The notes under the pieces are model-generated. The model saw only the letters and a list, made by a program, of their open reading frames with translations. It had not been told where the DNA came from and ran no database searches. Positions 10,959 to 23,505 of a DNA stretch of 64,000 nucleotides are shown in pieces. The stretch's first letter is position 1; each line of letters begins with the position of its first letter. A program made the translations under genes and the position numbers. Location of the stretch: contig CM043943.1 in assembly GCA_014529385.2 (NCBI GenBank), positions 98,390,855 to 98,454,854 of the forward strand. Reading direction: 5' to 3'. Source of the DNA: Adiantum capillus-veneris. Lineage: Eukaryota > Streptophyta > Polypodiopsida > Polypodiales > Pteridaceae.

Positions 10959-11596
10959 TTCCCTCCCATTTAAAATAAAAAAAAACCCTCGTTCAAATGA
11001 AAGTCATCCGCTTGTCAAAGAACTCTTTAAGAAGGTTAGGGTATTGCTGTATGTCTTCATCCGTCTACAAAGTTGAATTTGACTCATTAAGATCAATCCA
11101 CTTAACAAGAAATTCTGTTGTGATCTTTTGTCTTGTCTCTTTTTGTCGAACATCAAGAATCTTTTCTGGAACAAGAATTATGTGTTTGTCCTCCATTTCT
11201 GGCACATAAGAAGATAAGTCAGGAATTGGCGAATCTCCTTGTATGTACTGTTTGAGCCAAGAAATGTGGAAGGTTGGATGAATTTTTTTCCATGAGAGTG
11301 GAAGCTCCAACTTGTAACTGACAATTGAATACTTCTTGGTTTTTTTGAAAGGTCCATAGAAGCGAGGGTGCAACTTTGGAAAGACCGATTTCACAATTTT
11401 CTAGCGATGAGGTGCTACATATAATAGGACCAAATCTCCTTCTTGAAAATCTGCATGTCGTCGATGCTTATTGACTTGTTTTTGGTACTTTTGTTGGACA
11501 TGAACCAACTTGTCACGTACTTGAATAAGTACATCTTGCATTTCTTGAACCAACTGATTTGCTAGAGCTACTTTGTGTTGAAGAACAAAGTTTGTC

Positions 11597-12005
11597 GGTA
11601 CAAGTATAGTTGCCAAGAAACGCGTTTCTTCACTCATGAAACGTTCCGGAAACGTTTCTGTATGAGTTTGGACATTTCAAAGGTAAAGTCAAGGCTCATG
11701 TTACATGTAAACCTTGAAGCCTCTTGTTCTTTGTTTCGGTCATGAAATCCTCAATGTCATGAATGTAGCTTCTGTTTTGCTTCTAATGAGGAAAGTTAGT
11801 CCTATTCTCCCTTCTTTTTATGTCTAATTGTAAGGTAATGCTTAAAACATAGATCTCAACTTATACCACTTAAACTTACGTACATTTCTTTAGTTTGCAC
11901 GAAACTTCTGTTTTGGCGTTCTTTCTCGGACGAAACCGTTTCGAAACTTCTGAAACTTGTTTCAAACGAAACGTTTCGAAACTCCGTGGCAACTATGGGT
12001 ACAAG
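11597..12005. mobile_element. hAT-like MITE inside element F
   Basis: The element itself is 11605-11997 (393 bp). It begins TATAGTTGCCA and ends TGGCAACTATG, so its ends are inverted repeats. It is flanked by the exact 8-bp duplication GGTACAAG (11597-11604 and 11998-12005). Just inside the ends are inverted GAAACG/CGTTTC clusters. An 8-bp duplication with short inverted ends is the hAT superfamily pattern. It has no transposase, so it is non-autonomous. It interrupts F's integrase region. A second copy with similar ends lies at 59837-60214. Confidence 0.8.
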
Positions 12006-15000
12006 AGGAGTATGCCCATAAGCTGCTTGGAATGTCGTCATGCCAGTTACTGAATGGATAGAGTTATTATATGCAAACTCTACAAGTGGCAAATACTCTT
12101 CCCATGACCCCAATCGAATTTGTATGTAATGTCGAAGCATTTCTTTCAAAATTTAATTCACTCTTTCTGTCTGACCATCAGCTTGAGGATGGTATGCTGA
12201 GCTGAATAGTAAATTTGTACCAAGAGATTTGAAGAGAGATGTCCAAAAAGGTCTTGTGAATTTTGGATCTCTGTATGAAACAATAGACTTTGTAATCCAT
12301 GTAATCTGAAAATGTGTTGCACAAACAATTGCGCAACGTTTGGGGCTGAAGCAGCTTCTTGCAAGGAATAAAGTGTGCCATCTTTGAAAACTGATCAACC
12401 ACTATGAGAATCTATTCATTGCCTTATGAGATCTGTTCATTGCCTTTTTGGGAACGAGCCAAAGTAGTGATAAAATCCATGCTGATACTTTCCCATCTTT
12501 CTTGAGGTACTGGTAAAGGATGAAGTAAACCTTGAGGAAGTTGTCGAGAAGCCTTCATTGTTTGACAGGAATGACAAGCTTTGACAAACTTGATAACATC
12601 TTGCTGCATTTGTTGCCAAAAATATATTGCGGATAATAATCTGTATGTCTTGTTGATGCCTGGATGAGCAGCAAAAGGGACTTCACGATGCTCTTGAATC
12701 AAAATCTTCCTCAATGGCGCATTGTGTGGAACACAAATGTGATCAACGTAATACAGCAAGTCATCAACAATGGTGTAAGCTGCAAACATATTCATCTGTG
12801 CAGGAGTCGGAGTAGAGGATTTAAGAGCTTGAAATGCATCTCCAAATCTCTATCTGTCAAACTTGAAACAAGCAGGTATTTACATCTGCACACCAGAAAT
12901 GGCAAAGTTGATAGCGTGAGGCATGCGGCTTAAGGCATCTGCAATTGTGTGGAACACAAATGCGATCAATGTAATACAGCAAGTCATCAACAATGGTGTA
13001 AGCTGCAAACATATTCATCTCTGCAGGAGTCGGAGTAGAGGATTTAAGAGCTTGAAATACATCTCCAAAATCTCTATTTGTCAAATACTCATGCTTGAAA
13101 CAAGCAGGTATTTCCATTTGCATACTAGAAATGGCAAAGTTGATAGAGTGAGGCATGCGGCTTAAGGCATCTGCAATTGCATTTGCAAGGCTTGGCACGT
13201 ATTGAATAATCATATGCCAAGAACTCAACCCATCGTCCTTGACGAGGATTCATCACTGGTTGAGTAAAAATGTATGTTAATGACTGATGATCTGTCTGCA
13301 CCACGGAATCGGCACCAAGAAGATAGTGTTTCCAAGTGTGGTAAGCATGAACAATGGCAAAAAATTCCTTGTCATAAACTAGGAGTTCTTTTGAATGGCT
13401 GAAAATTTGCGGCTATCAAAAGCAATGACATGCTCATTTTGCATAAGAACACCTCTAGAAGCACGATCTGACGCATTTGTCATTACTTTAAAAGGTTGAG
13501 TGGGATCTGCAATAGCCAAGACTGGAGTTGTCGTCAAGGCATGTTTAAGGGCTTTGAACGACTGTTCTGCTTCTTCAGACCATTGAAGTTTATCTTGCTT
13601 GGTAAGCTCAGTCAAAGGAGTTGCAATACCTGAGAACTTGTGCACTTTGGTATGATAGAAATTTGCAAGTCCCAAAAAAGAGCGCACATCTGAGATGGTG
13701 AGTGGTAAAGGCCAATCCACAATTACCTGTATTTTCTTGGGATCTACTGCAACGCCATTAGCAGAAATAAAATGACAACGCCATTAGCAGAAATAAAATG
13801 ACCAAGGTATTCCACCCGATTCTTGAAGAAATCACTTTTCTTCTTGTTTATGTATAGCACATTGGTTCATAGAATTTGGAAGACAAGCTGCAAATGTTCC
13901 TTGTGATCAACCATCGTTCGACTGAAAAGCAGAATGTCATCTAAATATACGATCACAAACTTGTCCAACTAAGGACCAAAGATTTCGTTCATTAGCGTCA
14001 TGAAAGAGGCCGGGGCATTGGTTAACCCGAATGGCAATTCCAAAAATTCATAGTGACCATACTTTGTGCGAAAAGCTGTCTTGTACTTATCACCAATGCG
14101 AATACGAATTTGGTGATACTCTGACTTTAGATCAATTTTGGAGTAGATCTTTGCACCCAATAATTGATCAAATAACTCATCGATGTGAGGCAAGGGAAAC
14201 TTTGTCAACTTATTTAAAGCACGATAATCGATGCAAAGACGCATAGACCCATCTTTCTTCTTGACCAATAGGACGGGAGCTCCAAAGGGACTTTTGCTTG
14301 GGTGAATATGATCTTTATTAAATAAATCTTCTAGCTGCCGCTGTATCTCTTGAGATTCTCAGCACGAAACTCGATAAGGGGCTCGAGTTGGTCGAGGTTG
14401 GCCGGGGAGCATAGACCCATCTTTCTTCTTGACCAACAAGATGGGAGCTCCAAAGGGACTTTTGCTTGGGCGAATATGATCTTTATTCAATAAATCTTCT
14501 AGCTGCCGCTGTATCTCTTGAGATTCTGAGTATGAAACTCGATAAGGGGCTCGAATTGGTGGAGGTTGGCCAGGGATCAAATCTATGATTTACAGGACGC
14601 CGAGGAGTCAAAGTTGTTGGTAGCTCGTTGGGAAACAAGTCCAGATGGGGTTGAAAGAAGGATTGTTGCAAATAAGCAATGTTTGACGAGGATTTAGCTT
14701 CTTCTTCTGCATCGGGTTTGATATCTCGCAACATGATTAATGTAGTAGCACAATCACGTTTTCGAACCAGCTGTTTGACTTGTAAAGCAGAGACCAATAT
14801 AATGGGTTTGGTACTGAAAAGACTACGAAGCTCCATTTTCTATTGCTTGTGAAAGAGCCGAATTGAGTGATCTCTGAAACTGATTATTGGATTATATTGA
14901 AATAACCAAGATTGGCCAAGGATCAAGTCGTAATGTGACAAGGGCATAACTGAAAAACCAAGCTGATCCTGGTAATCCTGAATCTGAAAATTCAGCTTTT

Positions 15001-17231
15001 CAGTCCTTTTGTTGCACTCGAGAAAAGAACCATCAGCAAGTTCTACTTGGTAAGCCGCCTCACTAGGTTGTGTATGAAGGCGAAGTTTAGTTATCAAGGA
15101 TGTGCTGATGAAATTAATAGAACACCCACTATCCACAAGAACATTGATTGGCTGCTTGCTAACAAAGCCAAGGAGGCTAAGAACCTGATTCGAAAGGTCC
15201 ACTGGAGCAGTGACATGATTTCAAGCATTTAACATTAAGGCACTCACCACCTTAGAAACTCGAACACAACGTGTTGCTTGCTTGCCTTTGTCTGGGGCAG
15301 GAGGATGGGTGTGGATAGATTTTGAAATTGTGGTCTCCATGTGAGAATTCTGGCGAGGATTTGAAGGGTTCGGCTTCTTGGGGCACTCATACCATTTGTG
15401 CTGTCCATTGCAAATTAGCATAATCTTGGATGGTTGGAGTGGGAGGTTGAAGGAGCCGATGAAGAGGCTTGCTGCCTAGAAGAAGTATCCTGCCGAAAAT
15501 CACGACAACCATTCCTTCTATGATTGGCACGATTGTGTCGCCAATTCTGATTATTTGCAGAAGATGAGGCTCTGGAAGTGGCTGCTTGTCCAGAAGATTG
15601 GGTCGAAAAGAATTTTGTCCAGCAGAGTATTGTCTCGAAGATTGAGGTCCTGAGAAAGAACGCTGGTTTTGATCACCTTGTCTTTGATGATTACGCTGTG
15701 AAGAGCTTGCAGAATAGGAAGCTCGATTGCCAGGAGGGAAACTTTTGAATAGGCGCCGATTATCGCCGAGACGCTCGACATAAGCGATTGCAACATCTAG
15801 TGTGGCAGGGTTAAATTTATGGACATCATCTCGTAGGGAAGGCTCAAGTTTGTCAACAAAACTGTGGAGTTTGTCGGAGGGGCTGAGAGTCTCTATCTCA
15901 AGAGTTAGTTTCTGAAACTCCGAGATGTACGCGGCCAAGGAACTAGTGTGGCTCAGGCGGCGGAGAGAAGACGGGGCATGAAAATCTGCATTTGCAGGTT
16001 CAAAAGCCTTGCAAAGGACGCGTCGGAATTTGTCCCATGTAGCGGTGATTTTTCTATCTTTAACTCGTCGACGCCACCAAAGGGCAGTATCCTTTAGCAG
16101 GGAACTTGCCAAAGCAACCTTCTTTCTTTCAATGAGATCGGTGTTTGCAAAATAAACATCCATCTTGAAAAGCCAATGGTCCAGCACGCGCTTATCGCGG
16201 CGACCGTTGTATGGCTGTGGCAACTTTGCATCGATTTTCTTTTTCTGTGCTACAATTATGTGCCACACCACCCAGACCTGTAATCGAGAGGCGTAGCAAT
16301 GGGTAACATACACCAGATAATTCTGCGGCAAAACTGTTGGGTGTAATGCAGGAACAGGAGCAGGTGCGGGCGCCGGAACGGGTTCGGGAACCTGTATCTC
16401 TTTTGGAACAGGTGCAAGTTTTGGAGACGGGGAATCCGGAAAGATAATCACTTCCGGTTTGTGTGCAGGTTCCGGTTTTGGGGTATCTGGAATGACGATC
16501 ACTTCGTGAACAGGAGGAGGATTTTCCTGCAAGATTTCTTCAGGGACCTTGCCTACGTATGAGATATAGAGAGGAAGTGCAGGCAATCCATCATCAGCCA
16601 TCGTGCGTGCACCAGGTGACGGCCAGAATTTGTAGCACTGGAAGTTTGCAGAAGAGCATTCAACAACAATTTCTCACGCTGGTTCCTCATTGCTCTGGAG
16701 TTTTAATTTTTGTACCAAAAGGGTGCCCACTTGCAATTATTGGGCGGCCGGCCAAACCCTTTAATAGTTTAATGGGTGGCCACTTAAAAACTCAAGCGCT
16801 GGGTGAGTTTAATAAAAACGTTACGTTGCTGCCTTCCCTTGTGTAGAATTATTTGCCGAAAAGATGCCAACGTGGGCTGCAGCGCGAGGGGTACCGGGTG
16901 AAGAGGCATTCCAGGTGCACATGCCAGGACCGGATACAGCAAGGGGGACGCAACTCTTCATGGTAAAAGGCGCAACCCATGCACGCGATGAGGCACCTCT
17001 TGATGGAGAGGCATACTCCAAAATTGCAGCCGGCATGCCTCGACACACATCTCCTGCTCTTGATTTACTTATTATTTAGAAGAGAAGGTTTCGGGTTACA
17101 TCATGCTGGGTTGTGTGTATTCCATCGTTCTTCTGCTTCCATGCAACTCTGGGAAGGGGGGGAGAGGGTAGCGGCGAGGGTGAGAGGCTCACAACCTTCG
17201 GGTCCTGGGACAAAATTTGCTATGATACCAT

Positions 17232-17648
17232 TGTAAGAATTAATTAAGTACTCAAATTCATGCTTAAGACTTAAGAAACTTGAACTTGACTCAGAGACAA
17301 GACTTAGAAGTCTCTGTGTTTGATTGATTGAAAGTGGGATACAAGGGCTCCTTATATAGGAGACGAACATGTACATATGAAAAGGTATGACCCTTCACGA
17401 AGAGACACATCCTTTAGGCAAATAGACATGTCTTTAGGCGAATGGACACATCCATTCGATGAAGAGCCGCAACCATTTGTTGAAGGGACATGACTGATCG
17501 TCGAAGGAGTGTGGTTGTTGGTGAAGAGGTATGACTTTTGGGCGAAGGGTTGTGACCGTTCGAGAACAGGAGTCCTCCTGGGTTGGTCACTCTTCGCATT
17601 TGCATTTGTAATGAATCAAGAAGAGTGTAGCAAGTCACAATCGTGACA
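17232..17648 (-). repeat. 5' LTR of element F
   Basis: Partner of 10530-10958, about 4% different plus one short length difference near the start. Confidence 0.85.
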
Positions 17649-18070
17649 TGTCTGTTGCATTGTCCGCTGTAGGGACATACTCCAAATGAAGATCTTCAAC
17701 CAAAACCCGCTCCCGAACATAGTGGTACTGCACCTCAATGTGCTTTGTTCGAGCGTGAAAGATAGGGTTCTTGGCAATAGCAATGCAACTTTAATTGTCG
17801 CACAGAAGACGAGTCGTAGGCATCTAGGAAAAACACAACTCTCCCAATAATCTCCGTAGCCATATGGCCTCACAAGCAGCATAGTAAGCTGCTTTGTACT
17901 CCGCCTCTGTGGAAGATAGCGCAACGGTGGGTTGCCACTTACTGCTCCATGAAATGGGTCCCAAGCCGAGTGTGAAAACTACTCTTATAGTAGAGCGCCG
18001 AGTATCTGGATTTCTTGCCCAATCTGAATCGCACCAACCAAGTAAGGTGCAACCCTTGAAGCGACCATAG

Positions 18071-18271
18071 GCAACCATTGGGCGAAGAGTCGCACCCGTA
18101 GAGCGAAGGGGTGTGACCAGTCGTCGAAGAAGTGTGGCTTTTGGCGAAGAGGCATGTCTCTTGGGCGAAGGGGTGTGACCATCCAAGCGTAGAGGTTCTC
18201 CTTGGCATGGCACTTCGCGTATCTGCAACTGGGAGTAGATGTAATACTGCAGCATAGTCACAATCGTGACA
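18071..18271 (-). repeat. Partial 3' LTR of element G
   Basis: It matches the right half of 40998-41422, starting at GCAACCATTGGGCGAAGAG and ending AATCGTGACA. Confidence 0.8.
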
Positions 18272-20108
18272 TTCCCTCCCTCTTTAAATAAAACCCAGGG
18301 TAGTTGAAGAAACTCTGGGAGAAGGAAATGCATTGTTGTTGTGCTTCTGCATCCAAAGCTCTTTCTGTTAAGTCCCATGTCATGGCACTGTTATTGACCA
18401 TGACTATTTTACCAAAATGAAAACTGATCATATCTGCAACTTGATAAGTGTCTTTGTCAAAGTCATTTGTAACTTCGAGCTTTGTCCAATAAAAGATTGA
18501 ATCTTTATCTGCTTCAAGTGAAATTATTGGTAAACTGACTTGAGTTCTCTTGAGTGATGACCGCTAGTTGGAAATCTGTAAGGTATTCCATTGGTTTGTC
18601 TGAAACAGTAAAATCCTCTTGAAGGGATGTCGTAGATTGAGACAGAGTAGTGTTTGGAGGTATATCCATCTGTAAAGGTTTATCTGTGGAACAAGCTGTG
18701 TCCAAAGATTCATTTGCAGCGACTAAAGTCGTGCTGCAAGAGTTTGTATCTGCTTTATCCTTTGTATCATTGAAGGTAAAGGCTGGAGTGTTCAAGTTTG
18801 AAGAATTATCATTCACCATAGCATCTGGTATCTGTTTAGAGACAAATCATATTCTGCAAGGGCGTTGACGAGGCAAGTTTTCCTGCCTGGATCACGGCCA
18901 AAGAAGGGGTTATGTGCTTGTTGGTTGTTACATAAGAACCGGAATCTTCTGAATCTTCAGCTTTCTTAGCGGGTATTAAGGCTTCCAATTGAGAAGGGGG
19001 AGGTTGAGGGAGTTGTTGCCTCTTAGACCTCTGAATGATCCTCTTGCACAAGGAAAGGATCAGTAAATCTTCAACTTTACCACCATCAGATAAGAAAGAC
19101 TTAAACGTAGGGCATGGCTCGCGAGGGGGAACTTGTCCAACGTCGCGGCATTCACGACCGAGTACTCGACTAGGGTCGAATATATGTGCCACTAAGGAAG
19201 CCCATCTTGATATTGCTAATGATCCTTTGGAAGCTTCACATTGTTGCTTCTGTTGGGCTGACGATTCCAATAAGAAGTTGGTTGCTTAGAACTGCAACTT
19301 TTCCAAGAATATTCATGCTGAGACTTTTGCTTCTCGCACGAAGGTACTTTGTGTCTAGTTGTCTCTGAGAAACCATGCTTTGGGTGAGAAAATTTGAGTT
19401 CCGAAGGCTTTTGTTTGAGTGGTTCTTCCCAGTTGACCACTGAAGCGTCGGAAGAAGATGCCTGTATTGTCCGAGAAGCTGTTGGGTGACTCCGAGAAGA
19501 GGTTTGCATTTGCATATGATCCAAGCGAGTGTGAATTGATGCGAGGCTCCTGGAAAGTGCTGCCATCTGCGCTTTGAGAACTGCTATCGGGTCCTCCGGC
19601 ATATTATGGTCGTTGCTATCTTGTGATCCGGCCATGTGATTGCTCAGCAGGAGTAACTGAACTGCGTGGTGTGACGATATGTCACATATCCACAATACTC
19701 CTGCTATATGGGGTCTGCTTCTGGTGCTAGTAATGGATCTTGAAGAGGTTGAGGAGCAGGACCAGAGTCTATCTCTAGCAGGATCTCCTCAGGAAGATCG
19801 ACCATTGCACATACACTGTACTTGTACTGAGAGAATCTCGCCAGCGTGGGAGTGTGAACAAGAGGGCTGGCTGGCTGACGTTTTTGTTAAACGCTGGTTG
19901 GCTGATGTTTTTGTTCATTTTTATTGAATAGGTGCGTTCACATAGGCCTTAAAAAATTGGTTCTGGGTGGCCAACTCAAATCAAGTGAATTAAGGTCACT
20001 TTAATAATTGTAAAAAAGTGACTTGCTGCCATCGTAAACTGCAAGCGCGTAGAAAATTGGTTGCCGCTTGGGGAATATGCCGCTGCTTGGTGAATCATCG
20101 CTTAGAGT
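18272..20108 (-). other. Interior of element G, 3' part
   Basis: Three minus-strand frames of 100-160 codons occur here. The one nearest 19.7 kb has a gag-like amphipathic start (MAGSQDSNDHN...VLKAQMAALSRSLASIHTRL). The other two, rich in Ser, Thr and Asn, are unrecognised. No enzyme motifs are visible. Confidence 0.45.
20104..20108 (+). repeat. Target-site duplication of element H, left copy
   Basis: AGAGT here is repeated exactly at 40608-40612, directly flanking the two LTRs of H. Confidence 0.85.
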
Positions 20109-20678
20109 TGTAGCAGGGCTACAGTGTCACTTTCACTTTCACAGGACATACAGTTGGTATAGTTGGTCGGGTCTGGTTCACATTGGACGGACTCTCTCGG
20201 CTGGACAACAACACGTGGCAGGATACGGACGGTGGCCTAGTGGACATTGTGGCCAGGTGACCACCACTCAGTTTCGGGATAGACTTAGATGGCTGACATT
20301 TATGAGCCGTTGGTGGCTCTCTATGGTTGTGCATATGAGTAGTCGTTTGAGTCATTTTGGGGATTATCTTTATGTATCGTTTAGAGTGAGTCTGTACGCA
20401 GAGCACGTCTTCACCATCCCCGCACATTTGAGCCTCGACACCCCATTGTACCTTAGAGTCTTGGGCTGGAGCTGAGTGTGCTGCCACGCCAGAGTCTGTA
20501 TCAGTTCTTTGAGATAGTCGAGTCAGTTGTTGTGGTCTACTGTTGCTGTTGCTCTGTTGTGTTTGTGAGAGTTGTTGTCTATTGTTTCTTGTTTTCAGCC
20601 TGTTTTGAGTGAGATTGTCACGCACATTGCACTGAGGAGCACCCACTGTAGAGAGCACGACACACGATCTGCGCTACA
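20109..20678 (+). repeat. 5' LTR of element H
   Basis: 570 bp with TG...CA ends. The following TGGCGATCACGGTGGGAC at about 20693 is a plausible primer site of the gypsy type. Confidence 0.85.
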
Positions 20679-20814
20679 GATGCTCTCATTTTGGCGATCA
20701 CGGTGGGACCTCAACTGAAGTCTCACTCTATGTGAAGTGCAAATTTGGAAGCTAGTTGGGTTTAACTAGCTTCGCCTACTTTGCCCGGCACTGTGTAGCC
20801 TGGTGGTCTGTTCC

Positions 20815-21020
20815 TCTCTTGGCCCTGGTCCTTTTGGGCTGGTCCTCTCTCGCCCTGGTCCAATTGGTCTGGTCTCTCTAGCCTGGTCCAATCTGTCCTC
20901 GTCCTTGGTCTAAGTCCATCTGGTTTGGTCCTATCTCGCCTTGGTCCAATTGGTCTGGTCTCTCTAGCCTGGTCCAATCTGTCCTCATCCCTGGTCTAGT
21001 CTCTCCTCGTCCTTGGTCCA
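20815..21020 (+). repeat. CTGGTCC-rich tandem repeats in the leader of H
   Basis: Degenerate units of TGGTCCAATTGGTCTGGTCT and GCCTGGTCCAATCTGTCCTC are arranged in two longer blocks of about 87-90 bp. The opposite-strand Arg-Asp-Pro-rich frame is a by-product. Confidence 0.75.
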
Positions 21021-22025
21021 GCCTGTGTCTAGACCTGTCTTCAATCTGAGTCTAGACCTGTCTTCAACCAGTACAGGTTTTCTTGCCCAAGGTTCGGTTG
21101 GATTGGTGGTCACTGCATGACACATACAAGGCAGTCAATCGAGCGTCAAAGCGCACTACTGAGCCCTTTGAAGTACTACAATAGAAGACGACCCTTATTA
21201 CCTAGTAGAAGTCCATCAACCTCGTCACCCATACCTCCACATACGACATCACCCATTCCTCCATCCGGTTCCACATAATCCAGATCACCTTCTCCAATAA
21301 AGCTCTCTCCTATTCTGCTACATCAGGCTATTGAGCAACAGGCTCAGCAAGGGGCCATGGAGCCGTTGGCTAGCGTTTTGGCCAAGGTAAACATCAAGTT
21401 CCCTACATTCAAAGGACTCTCTTCAGAAGATGCTGATGACCATGCAAGGAGGTTTGTCTCTCTCTGTAGGGGTCGTGGTCTTAACAGGGAAGATGCTTAT
21501 TTGGTACTCTTTCCATCCACCTTGGATGGCTTAGCAGACAAATGGTACAACCAGTTTGCACAAAATCATTTTGCAACTTGGGCAGCCTTAAGACAACAGT
21601 TCTGTGCAGCTTTCAGGCCAGGTGACTACCAGAAGAAGGTGTTGGATGAGTTGGCCAACATGGTGCTCCAGCCAGAGGAGACTTTTGCAGAGCTTATGAC
21701 CAAGACCAAGTCTTTGGTTGCCAAGCTTCCCCAGCAACCCGATGAATTCATGGTTAAGAAGTGGGTGGAGAAGGCGCTTCCCAAAACATCGCAGCAAAAA
21801 CTTCGAGAGAGTCTCCGACCCGATGCCACTTTGGAGGAGTTCATCGCAGCTGCTACTAGGATAGAGGGGGCTAGGAAGCTGTTCAACAACTCCTCTCACA
21901 TAGAGACCCCCTCTGTGTTTTCGGAAAGTACTGTTGATCCATTGACTTCTTTGCGTAGAGAACTTGAAGCCCTAAAACTACAACGCGCTCTGCAAGAGGA
22001 GAAAAATATCTCTCTTTGCCATGAG

Positions 22026-22030
22026 AAACC
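22026..22030 (+). repeat. Target-site duplication of element I, left copy
   Basis: AAACC here is matched exactly at 30727-30731. Both copies lie in H's gag, whose sense continues across the insertion. Confidence 0.88.
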
Positions 22031-23505
22031 TGGAACCCGCCTGTTCAATCCAAAAAGGGCGGTAGACTTTACTTTAAACCTTGATTTAGCTTTCACCCAT
22101 TTAATTTGTCGTCCACTTTACCTGTACTTTCAAGACACAACAAAGGGGAGAGGGATACAGGCTGCTAGATTGCACCTGTATGAGTAGATCGACACCAGAT
22201 TGGCCCCTAATTTAGGCGCCCCTTTCGGTATTTCTTTATTGTTCAAAAGAGGGAATAAACGCTGTGGATCCCTACAAGCTGCCCCGCACACACTTGGCTG
22301 AATTTCAACTGTTCCGGCCCGATTTCGGCAGCATAACTGTACTAGGACCCTTCACAGTCAATATTCCCACGCATTGACTGACTTTCCCGACGCATACGGG
22401 CACTTTGCAAAACCTAGCGAGAATCTGCAGCACGCTGAATTCTCTGTTTTCAGCCCCGAAAATGCGCCAGATCACCTGTACAGCGGTCCCCTCGCGTCCC
22501 CGAACCTCCTGGGGGTATTAGGGTCCGTTTAGGGCCAAAACCCTAAACCTGCAAAAATACACAGCAGGCTGTATTTACTGTTTCGGGCTCCGTTTCGCGT
22601 GCCGGTCGCATCTGTAGCAAGTCCTCGAGCTCTCGCACCTGTAGGGCTACTTGCCCTTTGAATCGGACGAGATTTCTGGCGTTAAACCTCTCCGAATTCA
22701 CATGTACCTGCGGGGGGATTAGCCGCTAGCTAATCCAGTACCTGTGCAAGAGGCTCTTGCCTCGGCAATCGCGCATGAACCCACACAACTGTACATTGGT
22801 CAAATGAAAAGCCAACTAGAGGGGCATAACATACTACCATAGGGGAGAGAGAGGGCAGTGCGTAGCGTGCAGGGCATCACTCTTGTCACCGCGCTATACA
22901 TAGGAGGGAAAGCAAGCACTCCATAGCTCTTAACCTGTGACAGACTGAAAATGAGCCCTTCTGCTCTCTAAAATCAGCGCCCCCTTCTCTTGCATGAGGA
23001 AAGTGCACCAGAAGGTGCCACTTGGCACATTTATAAGCATTTTCCCGTTTCGGGGTTGCCGCCTAAAAATCTCCCAACCGGTTGCCCAGTTGACTTCACG
23101 GCAGAGTAAGAAAATGTTCCCCTTGTCATTCCGGAGGTAATTACGAAAACACATTTTCAGGTCCCAAAATAGCAGTTCCCTAAATTTTAGGAGATGTTGC
23201 CATTGTATCTTTCTAGGTCATCCGACCCTCTTTGTACACTGTGGCCACATCCAAAACTGAAATGTAGCCTCTGTAGCAAAGGATTCGCTTTGGCTAGTCA
23301 ATTACCCCACTTAGCTAACCATAGTCCTTGTCCAACCTTAGTGCTCTCTTGCCCTCAGGCCTGGACTCCCTCTGGACAGTTCCACACTAGCTATGCAATG
23401 CAGGGCAGTTAGATTTCCCGAGGGGTGTTTCCAAAAAGTGAAAGTAAATAGATAATAAGAAAGAAATCAACAAAAAGGATAGATAGTAGTCACACACTGG
23501 TGACA
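22031..23505 (-). repeat. 3' LTR of element I
   Basis: TGGAACCCGCCTG...CTGGTGACA on the + strand, 1475 bp. The first 150 bases form an open frame that is merely LTR sequence joined to H's gag. Confidence 0.9.

Larger units (their letters stand above)
10530..17648 (-). mobile_element. Element F: Ty3/gypsy chromovirus inside E
   Basis: The LTRs are 10530-10958 (3') and 17232-17648 (5'), with a purine tract (AATGGGAGGGAA) on the minus strand beside the 3' LTR and a GGTATCATAGC primer site at about 17220-17231. The target duplication TGTCT (10525-10529 and 17649-17653) is exact, and E's coding sense continues across it. Parts on the minus strand: gag at about 15.2-16.6 kb (LPQPYNGRRD, TALWWRRRV, knuckle remains), protease at about 14.8-15.2 kb, RT at about 13.9-14.6 kb ([20 protein letters not shown]), RNase H at about 13.0-13.7 kb, integrase at about 11.4-12.8 kb, and a chromodomain-like end (LVPEKILDV...FLVKWIDL). 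It is broken, with roughly ten or more breaks and several internal duplications. LTR divergence is about 4%. Confidence 0.85.

Noticed and set aside
20762-20977. Minus-strand Arg/Asp/Pro-rich frame with internal repeats
   Set aside because: It is the reverse of the CTGGTCC tandem repeats in the leader of element H; the element is coded on the other strand.
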